Position numbers and translations under genes: made by a program. The notes beneath the pieces are model-generated. The model was given only the letters and a program-made list of their open reading frames with translations. It made no database searches and had not been told where the DNA came from. Shown here piece by piece: positions 7,416 to 14,378 of a DNA stretch of 21,241 bases (position 1 is its first letter; the number at the start of each line of letters is the position of its first letter). The DNA is from DATEJJ01 sp051986465 (GTDB taxonomy: Bacteria > Actinomycetota > Actinomycetes > Mycobacteriales > Micromonosporaceae), in NCBI GenBank assembly GCA_051986465.1, contig JBPYFB010000305.1:1-21241 (forward strand). Direction: 5' to 3'.

Positions 7416-8786
7416 ATGGCCGGTGCGTCCCTGCACGACCTGCTCGACAGCAGCGTGCTGATCACCGATCCGGACCGGATGGAGGGTTACCGGCGCGACA
7501 GCGCGGACCTTGCCGAGGCGGGTACCCCGCTCGCCGTCGTCACCGCGCGCGGTACCGAGGACGTGTCGCAGACCCTGAGATGGGCGTACGAGCACCGGGT
7601 GCCGGTCGTGACCCGCGGCGCCGGTACCGGCCTGTCGGGTGGGGCGGCGGCGCTCGACGGCTGCGTCGTGCTCTCCACCGCCGGCATGACCGCGATCCGG
7701 GACATCGCCGCGGACGACATGTACGCGGTCGTCGAACCGGGCGTGATCAACGGTGACCTCGGGCGCGCCGCCGCCAGCTTCGGCCTGTTCTACCCGCCCG
7801 ACCCGTCCAGCTTCGAGATATCCACGATCGGCGGCAACCTCGCCACGAACGCCGGTGGATTCCGCTGCGTGAAGTACGGCGTCACCCGCGACTCGGTACT
7901 GGGGCTGCAGGTCGTACTCGCCGACGGGCGGGTGATCCAGACCGGCGGCCGTACCGTGAAGAACGTCGCCGGCTACGACCTGACCAGCCTTTTCGTGGGC
8001 TCCGAGGGCACCCTGGGTGTCATCACCGAGGCGACCCTGCGGCTGCGGCCGGCACCGCCGGGGCCACCGGCGACGATGGTGGCGAGCTTCGACTCGCTCG
8101 TCGAAGCGGGGCGCGCGGTCGCCGCCATCGTGCGCGCCGGCCTCGATCCCAGCCTGCTCGAACTGATGGACTCGGCGAGCATCGGCCTGATCGAGGATTA
8201 CCGGGCGATGGGCCTGGACCGCGGCGCTGCCGCGTTGCTCATCGGCCAGGCCGACGGCGTGGACGCGCAGCGGCAGGCGGCGGCGATGGCCGACTGCGCG
8301 GAGCAGGCGGGTGCCGTGCTCGCCCTCGCCTCGACCGACCCGGTGGAGGCCGAGCAGTTGCTTTCGGCGCGGCGCATCCACTACCTGGCGGCCGAGGCGG
8401 CCGGCCGGGTGCTGACCGAGGATGTCGGCGTACCCCGCAGCCGGCTGCCCGAGTTGCTGGCCGGCATCGAGGAGATCGGCCAGCGGCACGGGATTGTCAT
8501 CGCCACCGTCGGCCATGCGGGGGACGGCAATATGCACCCCGCGATCGTGTTGCCCCGCGACGACTCCACGACCGCGGACAGCATGGCACTGGCCCTGCGC
8601 GCGGCGGACGAGATCTGCCGGCTGGCCCTGCGGCTGGACGGCACGCTCACCGGGGAGCACGGCATCGGCTCACTCAAGCGCGAGTGGCTGGCCGGGCAAC
8701 TCGGCGAGGACACCTACGCGGCGCACCGCGCGGTGAAGGCGGCCCTCGACCCCCAAAACATCCTCAACCCCGGCCGGGCGCTATGA
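7416..8786 (+). CDS. FAD-binding oxidase, GlcD/D-lactate dehydrogenase family
   Basis: A 456-residue flavoprotein of the glycolate oxidase GlcD / D-2-hydroxyacid dehydrogenase family, which oxidises 2-hydroxy acids to 2-oxo acids. The N-terminal FAD-binding PCMH domain shows VTRGAGTGLSGGA (about 65-77), VEPGV (106-110) and PPDPSSFEISTIGGNLATNAGG (about 127-148). The C-terminal FAD-linked oxidase domain shows GHAGDGNMHP (about 366-375) and GTLTGEHGIG (about 410-419), and ends DPQNILNPGRAL as usual. It lies 4 bases after gntR, so it is co-transcribed. No GlcE or iron-sulfur GlcF partner is adjacent, so it may act as a single-subunit enzyme. The substrate is a 2-hydroxy acid, identity unknown. 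Confidence 0.92.
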   Translation: MAGASLHDLLDSSVLITDPDRMEGYRRDSADLAEAGTPLAVVTARGTEDVSQTLRWAYEHRVPVVTRGAGTGLSGGAAALDGCVVLSTAGMTAIRDIAADDMYAVVEPGVINGDLGRAAASFGLFYPPDPSSFEISTIGGNLATNAGGFRCVKYGVTRDSVLGLQVVLADGRVIQTGGRTVKNVAGYDLTSLFVGSEGTLGVITEATLRLRPAPPGPPATMVASFDSLVEAGRAVAAIVRAGLDPSLLELMDSASIGLIEDYRAMGLDRGAAALLIGQADGVDAQRQAAAMADCAEQAGAVLALASTDPVEAEQLLSARRIHYLAAEAAGRVLTEDVGVPRSRLPELLAGIEEIGQRHGIVIATVGHAGDGNMHPAIVLPRDDSTTADSMALALRAADEICRLALRLDGTLTGEHGIGSLKREWLAGQLGEDTYAAHRAVKAALDPQNILNPGRAL

Positions 8787-8802
8787 GCGAAGTGGAGACA
8801 CA

Positions 8803-9324
8803 GTGCTGATCACGGTGAACGGGTACCGGCCGAGCCTCGCGCCGGACGCCGTCGTACTGGCCGGCGCCACGCTCGCCGGCGAGGTACGGATCGGCCCGCG
8901 CTCCAGCGTGTGGTACGGCGCCGTGCTGCGCGCTGACCAGGGTGCGGTCGAGATCGGCGCGGACAGCAACGTCCAGGACGGCGCGGTGCTGCACGCCGAT
9001 CCCGGCTTCCCCGCGCGGATCGGCGACCGGGTCACCATCGGCCACGCCGCCGTGCTGCACGGCGCGACGGTTGAGGACGACTGCATCATCGGCATGGGTG
9101 CGGTCGTGCTCAACGGCGCATACATCGGCCGCGGCTGCATCGTCGCCGCCGGCGCCGTCGTCACCCAGGGCATGCGCCTGCCGCCGGGCGTCATGGCCGC
9201 CGGTTCGCCCGCGGTCGTGAAGCGGGAGCTGCGACCGGCGGAGACCGAGATGATCGCGCAGGCCTGGGGCGACTACGTGGCGCTCGCACGCGCTCATGCC
9301 GCCGCCCCGGTCGAGCACGAGTAG
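8803..9324 (+). CDS. Gamma-carbonic-anhydrase-like / CaiE-PaaY-like hexapeptide protein
   Basis: A 173-residue left-handed beta-helix protein built of hexapeptide repeats (for example DAVVLAGATLAGEVRIGPRSSVWYG). It retains the three metal-binding histidines of gamma-class carbonic anhydrases: AVLHADP (H64), TIGHAAVLHG (H81 and H86), with the same H-x4-H spacing as the archaeal Cam enzyme. NVQDGAVLH and IIGMGAVV are also conserved. Family members include gamma-CAs, CaiE of the carnitine operon and PaaY, a CoA thioesterase. With a CoA-transferase and a crotonase in the same island, a CaiE/PaaY-like role in CoA metabolism is at least as likely as CO2 hydration; this is inference. Start is GTG at 8803 with GGAG 5 bases upstream, 16 bases after the FAD-oxidase stop. 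Confidence 0.88.
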   Translation: MLITVNGYRPSLAPDAVVLAGATLAGEVRIGPRSSVWYGAVLRADQGAVEIGADSNVQDGAVLHADPGFPARIGDRVTIGHAAVLHGATVEDDCIIGMGAVVLNGAYIGRGCIVAAGAVVTQGMRLPPGVMAAGSPAVVKRELRPAETEMIAQAWGDYVALARAHAAAPVEHE

Positions 9325-9327
9325 TCG

Positions 9328-9356
9328 TTGACTATTGTAGACAATAGATCTACGGT
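9328..9356 (+). promoter_or_regulatory. Promoter of the RraA-like gene (leaderless)
   Basis: TTGACT (9328-9333), a 17-base spacer, then TACGGT (9351-9356), followed by 7 bases and the ATG at 9364. Initiation at the usual distance would begin the transcript at or next to the start codon, giving a leaderless mRNA. No Shine-Dalgarno sequence precedes the ATG. The GntR-type operator fills the spacer between the two promoter hexamers. Confidence 0.65.
9332..9347. promoter_or_regulatory. GntR/FCD-type operator within the RraA-like gene promoter
   Basis: CTATTGT-AG-ACAATAG is a perfect 7-base inverted repeat with a 2-base centre. It matches the site at 6561-6576 except for one base in the right arm and the centre. 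It lies between the -35 and -10 hexamers, so a bound protein would block RNA polymerase. This supports regulation by the GntR protein encoded at 6665. Confidence 0.8.
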
Positions 9357-9363
9357 CGGATCC

Positions 9364-10098
9364 ATGTCGACGACGCACACTCCAACCGACGTCAGCGCCC
9401 TGTACCGGTACCTGCGAGTTGTGGACGTCGCGGACGCCCTCGACGGCATCGGCTACTTCAACATCGGCCTGATGGATCCCCAGCTCCGTCCATTGTGGAA
9501 GGGCATGCGCTTCTGGGGACACGCGGCCACCATCCGGTGCGTACCCGCCAACCGTCCAATGTGGAAGCTCGACTCGACCGAGGACATCGTCGCCGCGCAC
9601 CGCATCTGGTTCGAGGAGACCGGTCACCTCTCGCTGCCCGAACTGGCACCCGGCCACGTCATCGTGACCGACTCCGGCGGCGGTACCGAGGTCGGCTTCT
9701 GGGGTTCGGAGAACACGATGGGTGCGGTCACCCGAGGCGCGGTGGGCATCATCACCGACGGGTACTGCCGCGACACCGCGGAGGTCGAGCGGCAGCGCAC
9801 GCCCGTGGTCGCCCGGTACCGGGGTCGCACCATCATTCCGGGCCGCATCAAGGTGGTCGAGGTGCAGGGCACCATCGCCTGCGGCGGGGCTCAGGTGCGG
9901 CCGGGCGACATCGTCGGGTGTGACGACGACGGCGTCATCGTGGTACCGGTCGAGGTGGCCGGCGAGGTCGCGGTGCACGCGCGCGCGATCCTGCTGGCGG
10001 ACATGCACGCCCGGCGGAAGCACTACCAGAAGCTGGGCCTGCCGTCCGACCCCACGGTCGACATCGAAGCGGTGGAGGCCTACTACAGCGCCACGTAG
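9364..10098 (+). CDS. RraA-like / HMG-CHA aldolase family protein
   Basis: A 244-residue protein, slightly longer than the usual 160-230 of the RraA-like family, which includes 4-hydroxy-4-methyl-2-oxoglutarate aldolases/oxaloacetate decarboxylases and the RNase E inhibitor RraA. The class II pyruvate aldolase site is intact: GSENTMGAVTRGAVGIITDGYCRD, with R136 and D137 positioned to bind pyruvate and the divalent metal. The second signature VRPGDIVGCDDDGVIVVP follows at 178-195. A catabolic aldolase or decarboxylase acting on a 2-oxo acid fits the cluster better than an RNase E role. A frame from TTG at 9328 is an artefact, because that TTG is the -35 box. It has its own promoter with a GntR operator and ends before a strong hairpin. 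Confidence 0.88.
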   Translation: MSTTHTPTDVSALYRYLRVVDVADALDGIGYFNIGLMDPQLRPLWKGMRFWGHAATIRCVPANRPMWKLDSTEDIVAAHRIWFEETGHLSLPELAPGHVIVTDSGGGTEVGFWGSENTMGAVTRGAVGIITDGYCRDTAEVERQRTPVVARYRGRTIIPGRIKVVEVQGTIACGGAQVRPGDIVGCDDDGVIVVPVEVAGEVAVHARAILLADMHARRKHYQKLGLPSDPTVDIEAVEAYYSAT

Positions 10099-10134
10099 CC
10101 GTCACCAGCCCGCCCGGCCAGCATTCCGTACCAC

Positions 10135-10166
10135 AGCCCTGCCGCCCGCCCGAGTGCGGCAGGGCT
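10135..10166. terminator. Transcription terminator hairpin after the RraA-like gene
   Basis: AGCCCTGCCGC (10135-10145) and GCGGCAGGGCT (10156-10166) form a perfect 11-bp, very GC-rich stem with a 10-base loop, 37 bases after the RraA-like stop. There is no U-tract, which is common for actinomycete intrinsic terminators. It separates the catabolic island from the next operon. Confidence 0.75.
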
Positions 10167-10177
10167 CGCGCTTCGCG

Positions 10178-10205
10178 TTGACAGCTTGACCGTTCCTTGT
10201 ATCCT
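10178..10205 (+). promoter_or_regulatory. Promoter of the YtrA-type operon (leaderless)
   Basis: TTGACA (10178-10183), a 16-base spacer and TATCCT (10200-10205), then 6 bases to the ATG at 10212. Both hexamers are near consensus. The spacing puts the transcription start on the start codon, so translation would be leaderless. Two tandem copies of TCCTTGTM (10194-10209) overlap the -10 region and could be an autoregulatory site. Confidence 0.7.
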
Positions 10206-10211
10206 TGTCCT

Positions 10212-10733
10212 ATGGTTGTAGTTAAAGGAGACAGCGCCGACCCGGGCAAGTCGGGCGACGGCGGCTCCGCCGGGCGCGGCGAGGCCGGGTCGCCGATCGA
10301 GTTCCGGCTCGACCCCGGCTCTGGCATGCCGACCTACCTGCAACTTGTGCAGCAGGTGGAGCACGCACTGCGGCTGGGCTATCTCAAGCCGGGCGATCAG
10401 CTGCCGAAGGTCAGGGACGTGGTGACCGCGCTGGCGATCAATCCCAACACGGTGCTGAAGGCGTACCGGGAGCTGGAGATCAAGGGTCTGACCGCCGGCC
10501 GCCCCGGGCAGGGCACGTTCATCGAGGCCACCCTGAGCCAGGTCGCGCTCCCGGAGTTGGCCGCACTGCGCCGCTCCCTGTCCGGCTGGCTGTCCACTGC
10601 GGACGGTGCCGGGCTGGACGAGGACGGGATCGTGGCGCTGTTCACCAATACGCTGCGGGATTTCTATGAGCGCCGCAGCGGGTCGCGCACCCGCCGCGGC
10701 GCGGCCAACGACGGGACGGAGGGCGTCGCATGA
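10212..10733 (+). CDS. GntR-family regulator, YtrA subfamily
   Basis: A 173-residue protein. A disordered Gly/Ser/Asp-rich start of about 28 residues precedes a winged-helix domain (about 39-105): PTYLQLVQQVEHALRLGYLKPGDQLPKVRDVVTALAINPNTVLKAYRELEIKGL. This is the pattern of YtrA-type GntR regulators, which have only a short C-terminal helical region and usually repress an adjacent ABC transporter operon. ATG at 10212 is the chosen start because the promoter places transcription initiation there. AAAGGAG lies just inside the gene with no suitable start after it. The stop overlaps the ABC ATPase start by 4 bases (ATGA). The inducer is unknown; relatives respond to cell-envelope-active compounds. 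Confidence 0.9.
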   Translation: MVVVKGDSADPGKSGDGGSAGRGEAGSPIEFRLDPGSGMPTYLQLVQQVEHALRLGYLKPGDQLPKVRDVVTALAINPNTVLKAYRELEIKGLTAGRPGQGTFIEATLSQVALPELAALRRSLSGWLSTADGAGLDEDGIVALFTNTLRDFYERRSGSRTRRGAANDGTEGVA

Positions 10734-11641
10734 ATGTCGTGGAGGCACATGGCCTCGGCAAGCGGTACGGGAGCACGTGGGCGCTGCGGGAGTGCTCGCT
10801 GGCGATCCCGGCGGGTCACGTGGTCGCGCTGGTCGGCCCGAACGGCGCCGGCAAGACCACGCTGCTGAACCTGCTGGTCGGCCTGGCCTCACCATCGGCG
10901 GGTGCGGTGACCGTGCTCGGCGGCCGGCTCGCCGGGTCGCCGGCCGCGCTGGACGCCATCGCGTTCGTGGCCCAGGACACGCCGGTGTACCGGAATCTGT
11001 CCGCCCGCGACATGCTGCACCTGACCAGCAACCTGAACCGGCGCTTCGACCAGCACTACGCCCGGGCCCGGCTGGCCGAGTTGGGCATCCCGTTGGGGCG
11101 CAGGGCCGGGAAGCTCTCCGGCGGCCAGCGGGCGCAGCTCGCGCTGACCGTGGCGCTGGCCCGCCGGCCGCGGCTGCTGGTGCTGGACGAACCGGTGGCG
11201 ATGCTGGACCCGATCGCCCGGCACGACTTCATGGCCACGGTACTGGCGGCGGCGGCCGACGACGGGGTGTCGGTGCTGCTCTCCTCGCACGTGCTCGCCG
11301 AGTTGGAGCGGGTGGCGGACTACCTGATCCTGATGTCGAGAGGCCAGGTACAGGTGTCCGGTCTGGTCGACGATCTGCTCGCCGGCCACCGGCTGCTGAC
11401 CGGCCCGGCCGCCGAGGCCGACCGGTACGCGCAACGGCCGGTGGTGCACGTCCGCCGCGGTGGGGCCCAGGCGCACCTGCTGGTCCGCGCCGGCGCCGGC
11501 GACCCGGTACCGCCGGGCTGGGAAGCGCACCCGGTCGGACTGGAGGAACTCGCTCTGGCGTACCTGCGCGAGCCCGACGCCGGGGCGCTGCCCGGCCCGA
11601 ACCGCGGCCACCACACCGAGCTGACGGAGGTAACCCGATGA
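10730..11641 (+). CDS. ABC transporter ATP-binding protein
   Basis: A 303-residue ATPase with Walker A GPNGAGKTT (36-44), the Q-loop segment FVAQDTPVY, signature LSGGQRAQ (about 130-137), Walker B LLVLDEPVAMLDP (about 150-162) and the H-loop SSHVL. The first 215 or so residues are the nucleotide-binding domain. The rest is a divergent C-terminal extension seen in many YtrB/CcmA-like exporter ATPases. It overlaps both the regulator (4 bases) and the permease (4 bases, ATGA at 11638-11641), so the three form a tight operon. It powers the adjacent membrane protein. Export of an antimicrobial or lipid-like compound is typical for such operons but is not demonstrated. Confidence 0.93.
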   Translation: MNVVEAHGLGKRYGSTWALRECSLAIPAGHVVALVGPNGAGKTTLLNLLVGLASPSAGAVTVLGGRLAGSPAALDAIAFVAQDTPVYRNLSARDMLHLTSNLNRRFDQHYARARLAELGIPLGRRAGKLSGGQRAQLALTVALARRPRLLVLDEPVAMLDPIARHDFMATVLAAAADDGVSVLLSSHVLAELERVADYLILMSRGQVQVSGLVDDLLAGHRLLTGPAAEADRYAQRPVVHVRRGGAQAHLLVRAGAGDPVPPGWEAHPVGLEELALAYLREPDAGALPGPNRGHHTELTEVTR

Positions 11642-12654
11642 CCGCGCTGACCATGCCCGTACCCGTGGCGGAAGACGGCGACCCGCGGCCGGTACCGTGG
11701 CGGCGGATGGCCTGGGTGACCTGGCGCCAGCACAGCTTCGCGCTGGGCGGCATGGCCGTGTTCCTCGGTGGGCTCGCGGTGTACCTGTGGCTGTCCGGCC
11801 TGCAGATGCACCACACCTACACAACCGACTGCCAAGCGGCGAGCTCGCTAGGGTGCAGCGACTTCACCAACAGGTACGGCCCGACCGCGATTGTCGTCAG
11901 CATCCTCCTGCAGGCGGTACCGGCCCTGATCGGGGCGTTCATCGGGGCGCCGGTACTGGCCCGGGAGATGGAGACCGGCACCTTCCGGTACGCCTGGACC
12001 CAGGGCATCGGCCGGTGGCGCTGGACCATCGGCAAGCTGGTACCGCTGGCGGTCGCGGTGACGGCGGCGGCCGAGGCGTTCAGCGTGCTGTTCTCCTGGT
12101 ACGACAAGCCGTTTGTCACCTCGGGCTACGCGATCCCGTTCTCCACCCGCATGTTCGGCCTGACCGGGGTCGCGTTCGCCGCCTGGACACTGGCCGCCTT
12201 CGCGATCGGCGCCCTGGCCGGCATGCTCATCCGCCGGATCGTCCCCGCCATCGCCGCCACCCTGGCCGTCTACACCGCACTGGCCCTCGCGACCGATCTG
12301 TTCCTCCGCGGGCATTACATGACACCACTGTCCACCAACAAACCCGACCTGCCCGCTGCCGCGTGGGCGGTCAACCAGTGGTTCACGAAGGACGGCACGT
12401 TCGCGTTCCCGGCCCGGGGCCACCAGTTCGTCGAGACCGTCATGCAAGTGTGCAACCCCGGCACTCGCGGCCCTGGGACCGCCGACCTCTCGCCCGAGCA
12501 GTGCCTTACCCAGCACGGCTACACGGTGTGGACCAGCTACCAGCCCGGCAGCCGGTTCTGGCCCTTCCAATGGATCGAAGGCGGCTGGCTGCTCGCACTC
12601 TCAGCGCTCCTCATCGCCACCACCGTCTGGCTGGTCCGCCGCAGGGCAGCCTGA
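11638..12654 (+). CDS. ABC transporter permease (YtrA-operon type)
   Basis: A 338-residue integral membrane protein with about six hydrophobic helices: near 35-52, 81-105, 127-150, 169-192, 195-217 and a last one at 312-332. A large hydrophilic loop sits between helices 1 and 2 and another between 5 and 6; each has two cysteines and both are probably extracytoplasmic. REMETGTFRYAWTQGI (about 107-122) is the conserved cytoplasmic coupling segment of this permease group. It follows the ATPase with a 4-base overlap. A longer frame from 10606 is a shadow through the ATPase. Its last 54 bases overlap the 3' end of the convergent sigma-factor gene. The substrate is unknown. Confidence 0.88.
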   Translation: MTALTMPVPVAEDGDPRPVPWRRMAWVTWRQHSFALGGMAVFLGGLAVYLWLSGLQMHHTYTTDCQAASSLGCSDFTNRYGPTAIVVSILLQAVPALIGAFIGAPVLAREMETGTFRYAWTQGIGRWRWTIGKLVPLAVAVTAAAEAFSVLFSWYDKPFVTSGYAIPFSTRMFGLTGVAFAAWTLAAFAIGALAGMLIRRIVPAIAATLAVYTALALATDLFLRGHYMTPLSTNKPDLPAAAWAVNQWFTKDGTFAFPARGHQFVETVMQVCNPGTRGPGTADLSPEQCLTQHGYTVWTSYQPGSRFWPFQWIEGGWLLALSALLIATTVWLVRRRAA

Positions 12655-13899
12655 ATCGGGGAGCGCGGCCAGCTTGCGGGCGATCGTGGCGCGCTCCGGT
12701 TGATTGCCGGCGAGGTCGAGGGCGTCCCGGAAGGCTGTGGCTGCCTCCGCGGTCCGGCCGAGCCGGCACAACAGCTCCGCGCGCGCGGCGGGCAGCAGGT
12801 GGTAACCGGCCAGTGCTTCGACACCGGTCAGGTCGTCGAGCAGCGCCAGCCCGGCCCGCGGCCCGTCGCGCATCGCGACGGCCATGGCCCGGTTCAACGC
12901 GACGACCGGCGATGGCGCGATCTGGTGCAGTACCTCGTAGAGCGCGACGATCTGCGCCCAGTCGGTGGTGGCGACGTCGACCGCCTCATCGTGCAGGGCC
13001 GCGATGGCCGCCTGTACCGCATAGGGGCCCACGCCCGGGCCGGTGAGCGCCGGCCGCACGAGCCGCAGCCCCTCGGCGATGAGGTCGCGATCCCACAGTG
13101 CCCGGTCCTGATCCGGCAGCAGTACCTGGTTGCCCGCCGCGTCGACCCGGGCGGGGCGGCGCGCGTCGATGAGCAGCAGCAGAGCCAGCAACCCGGCGAC
13201 CTCCCGCTCGTCGGGGAGCAACCGGTGCAGGATCCGGGCCAGCCGGATCGCCTCCTCGGCCAGGTCGGCGCGGACGAGTTGGGTACCGGAGCTGGCGGCG
13301 TACCCCTCCGTGAAGATCAGGTAGATGGCGCGCAGTACGCCGGGCAACCTGGCTGGCAACTCGCCGGCGGCCGGGACCCGGAACGGGATCCGCGCGTCGC
13401 GGATTTTGCGCTTGGCCCGTACCAGCCGCTGGGCCATCGTCGCGGTGGGCACCAGAAACGCCCTCGCGACCTCGGGCGTGGTCAGGCCGGCGAGGAAGCG
13501 CAGCGTCAGCGCGGTGTGTACCTCGGGTGGCAGGGCGGGGTGGCAGCAGGTGAAGAACAGCTGCAGCCGCTCGTCGGGTATGTCGTCGGGCTCGGGTCCC
13601 GGGGTGGCCGGCGCTCCGCGCTCCGCCTCCACCCGCAACTCAGCCAGGCGTGCCGCGTACGTGTGGTCGCGGCGGATCCGGTCGACGGCCTTGCGGCGCG
13701 CCGTGGTCAGCAGCCACGCCAGCGGCTTGGTCGGTACGCCGTCGACCGGCCAGCGGTGCAGGGCGGCCTCGATCGCCTCGGAGACGACCTCCTCGGCGAG
13801 ATCGAGGTCGCCGAAGCGGGCCGCGAGCAGGGCGAGCAGCCGGCCCCGGTCCTCACGGAACACGGATTCGACGAGGCCGACCGCCCGCCCGGTACTCAT
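12601..13899 (-). CDS. ECF42-type RNA polymerase sigma factor with C-terminal TPR-like extension
   Basis: A 432-residue sigma factor. Region 2 lies at about 10-80 (DLDLAEEVVSEAIEAALHRW, PLAWLLTTARRKAVDRIRRD) and region 4 at about 115-165 (ALTLRFLAGLTTPEVARAFLVPTATMAQRLVRAKRKI). A helical C-terminal half of some 260 residues follows, ending in a TPR-like stretch (HLLPAARAELLCRLGRTAEAATAFRDAL). This architecture defines group ECF42, which lacks an anti-sigma factor, uses its C-terminus for control, and is usually linked to DGPF proteins; that partner is encoded directly upstream. ATG at 13899 is preferred over 13911 because it overlaps the DGPF stop by 4 bases (ATGA). The 3' end overlaps the convergent permease gene by 54 bases. 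Confidence 0.92.
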   Translation of the reverse strand: MSTGRAVGLVESVFREDRGRLLALLAARFGDLDLAEEVVSEAIEAALHRWPVDGVPTKPLAWLLTTARRKAVDRIRRDHTYAARLAELRVEAERGAPATPGPEPDDIPDERLQLFFTCCHPALPPEVHTALTLRFLAGLTTPEVARAFLVPTATMAQRLVRAKRKIRDARIPFRVPAAGELPARLPGVLRAIYLIFTEGYAASSGTQLVRADLAEEAIRLARILHRLLPDEREVAGLLALLLLIDARRPARVDAAGNQVLLPDQDRALWDRDLIAEGLRLVRPALTGPGVGPYAVQAAIAALHDEAVDVATTDWAQIVALYEVLHQIAPSPVVALNRAMAVAMRDGPRAGLALLDDLTGVEALAGYHLLPAARAELLCRLGRTAEAATAFRDALDLAGNQPERATIARKLAALPDSGCPAADQPDGGGDEER

Positions 13900-14243
13900 G
13901 CCTGCTGCCACTCCCAGACCGTACGCACCTCGACGCTGCCGTACCGGGCGCCGGGGCAGCGGGCCGCCCAGTCCAGAGCGGCGTCCAGGTCTGGCACGTC
14001 GATCAGGTAGTAGCCGCCGACGATCTCCCGGGTCTCGGCGAACGGCCCGTCGGTCACCATGCGCTCGCCGTCGCCCCGTACCCGCACGGTTGTCGCGTGC
14101 GAGACGTCCAATGCCTGGCCGTCCAGCTTGACCCCGGCGTCCGAGATGACCTTCTCGAAGGCCATGAAGTCCGCCACGGAAGGGCCTTCGGCCGGCTGTT
14201 CCTCGGCGGGGTCCAGGGTATTGATCAGCAGGAGGTACTTCAC
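13896..14243 (-). CDS. DGPF-domain (YCII-related) protein
   Basis: A 115-residue protein of the YCII/DGPF family with the core MVTDGPFAETREIVGGYYLID (DGPF at 65-68) and the usual opening MKYLLLIN. These small alpha/beta ferredoxin-fold proteins have no settled biochemical role. They are the hallmark partners and targets of ECF42 sigma factors, and this one is followed at once by such a sigma gene with a 4-base overlap. GTG at 14243 was chosen because GAGGAG lies about 6 bases upstream; the longer frame to 14309 crosses the putative promoter. Transcription probably starts from the ECF-type promoter at 14280-14305, giving an autoregulated pair. Confidence 0.9.
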   Translation of the reverse strand: MKYLLLINTLDPAEEQPAEGPSVADFMAFEKVISDAGVKLDGQALDVSHATTVRVRGDGERMVTDGPFAETREIVGGYYLIDVPDLDAALDWAARCPGARYGSVEVRTVWEWQQA

Positions 14244-14279
14244 GGTGGGCTCCTCTCTCCGGCCGTCATGCCTACAGGT

Positions 14280-14305
14280 GACGAACGGCGTGCGCGAAAT
14301 CGACA
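14280..14305 (-). promoter_or_regulatory. Putative ECF42-dependent promoter of the DGPF-sigma operon
   Basis: On the minus strand TGTCGA (14305-14300) is followed by 16 bases and CGTC (14283-14280), about 36 bases before the GTG start. This agrees with the TGTCGA / CGWC promoter pattern I recall for ECF42 sigma factors and lies in the expected place for autoregulation. The motif identity is from memory, not from a search. Confidence 0.55.
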
Positions 14306-14378
14306 GCACGGCGGGAGGAATCTTCCGCGACCCCGCACGCGGCCCACCCGGCCCGATCGGGGAGCGGGATGCCTGAGG

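Noticed and set aside
8783..8809. Eight-codon open frame (ATG at 8783) overlapping the FAD-oxidase stop and the next gene's GTG start
   Set aside because: It could be a coupling mini-ORF, but it has no ribosome site of its own and such frames are common by chance.
9328..9363. In-frame TTG start for the RraA-like gene
   Set aside because: The TTG is the first half of the -35 hexamer and the added residues cross the operator. The ATG at 9364 starts the conserved protein.
10606..11637. Apparent N-terminal extension of the ABC permease (682-codon frame)
   Set aside because: This stretch is the ATPase gene read in another frame. The ATG at 11638 with the 4-base ATGA overlap is the proper start.
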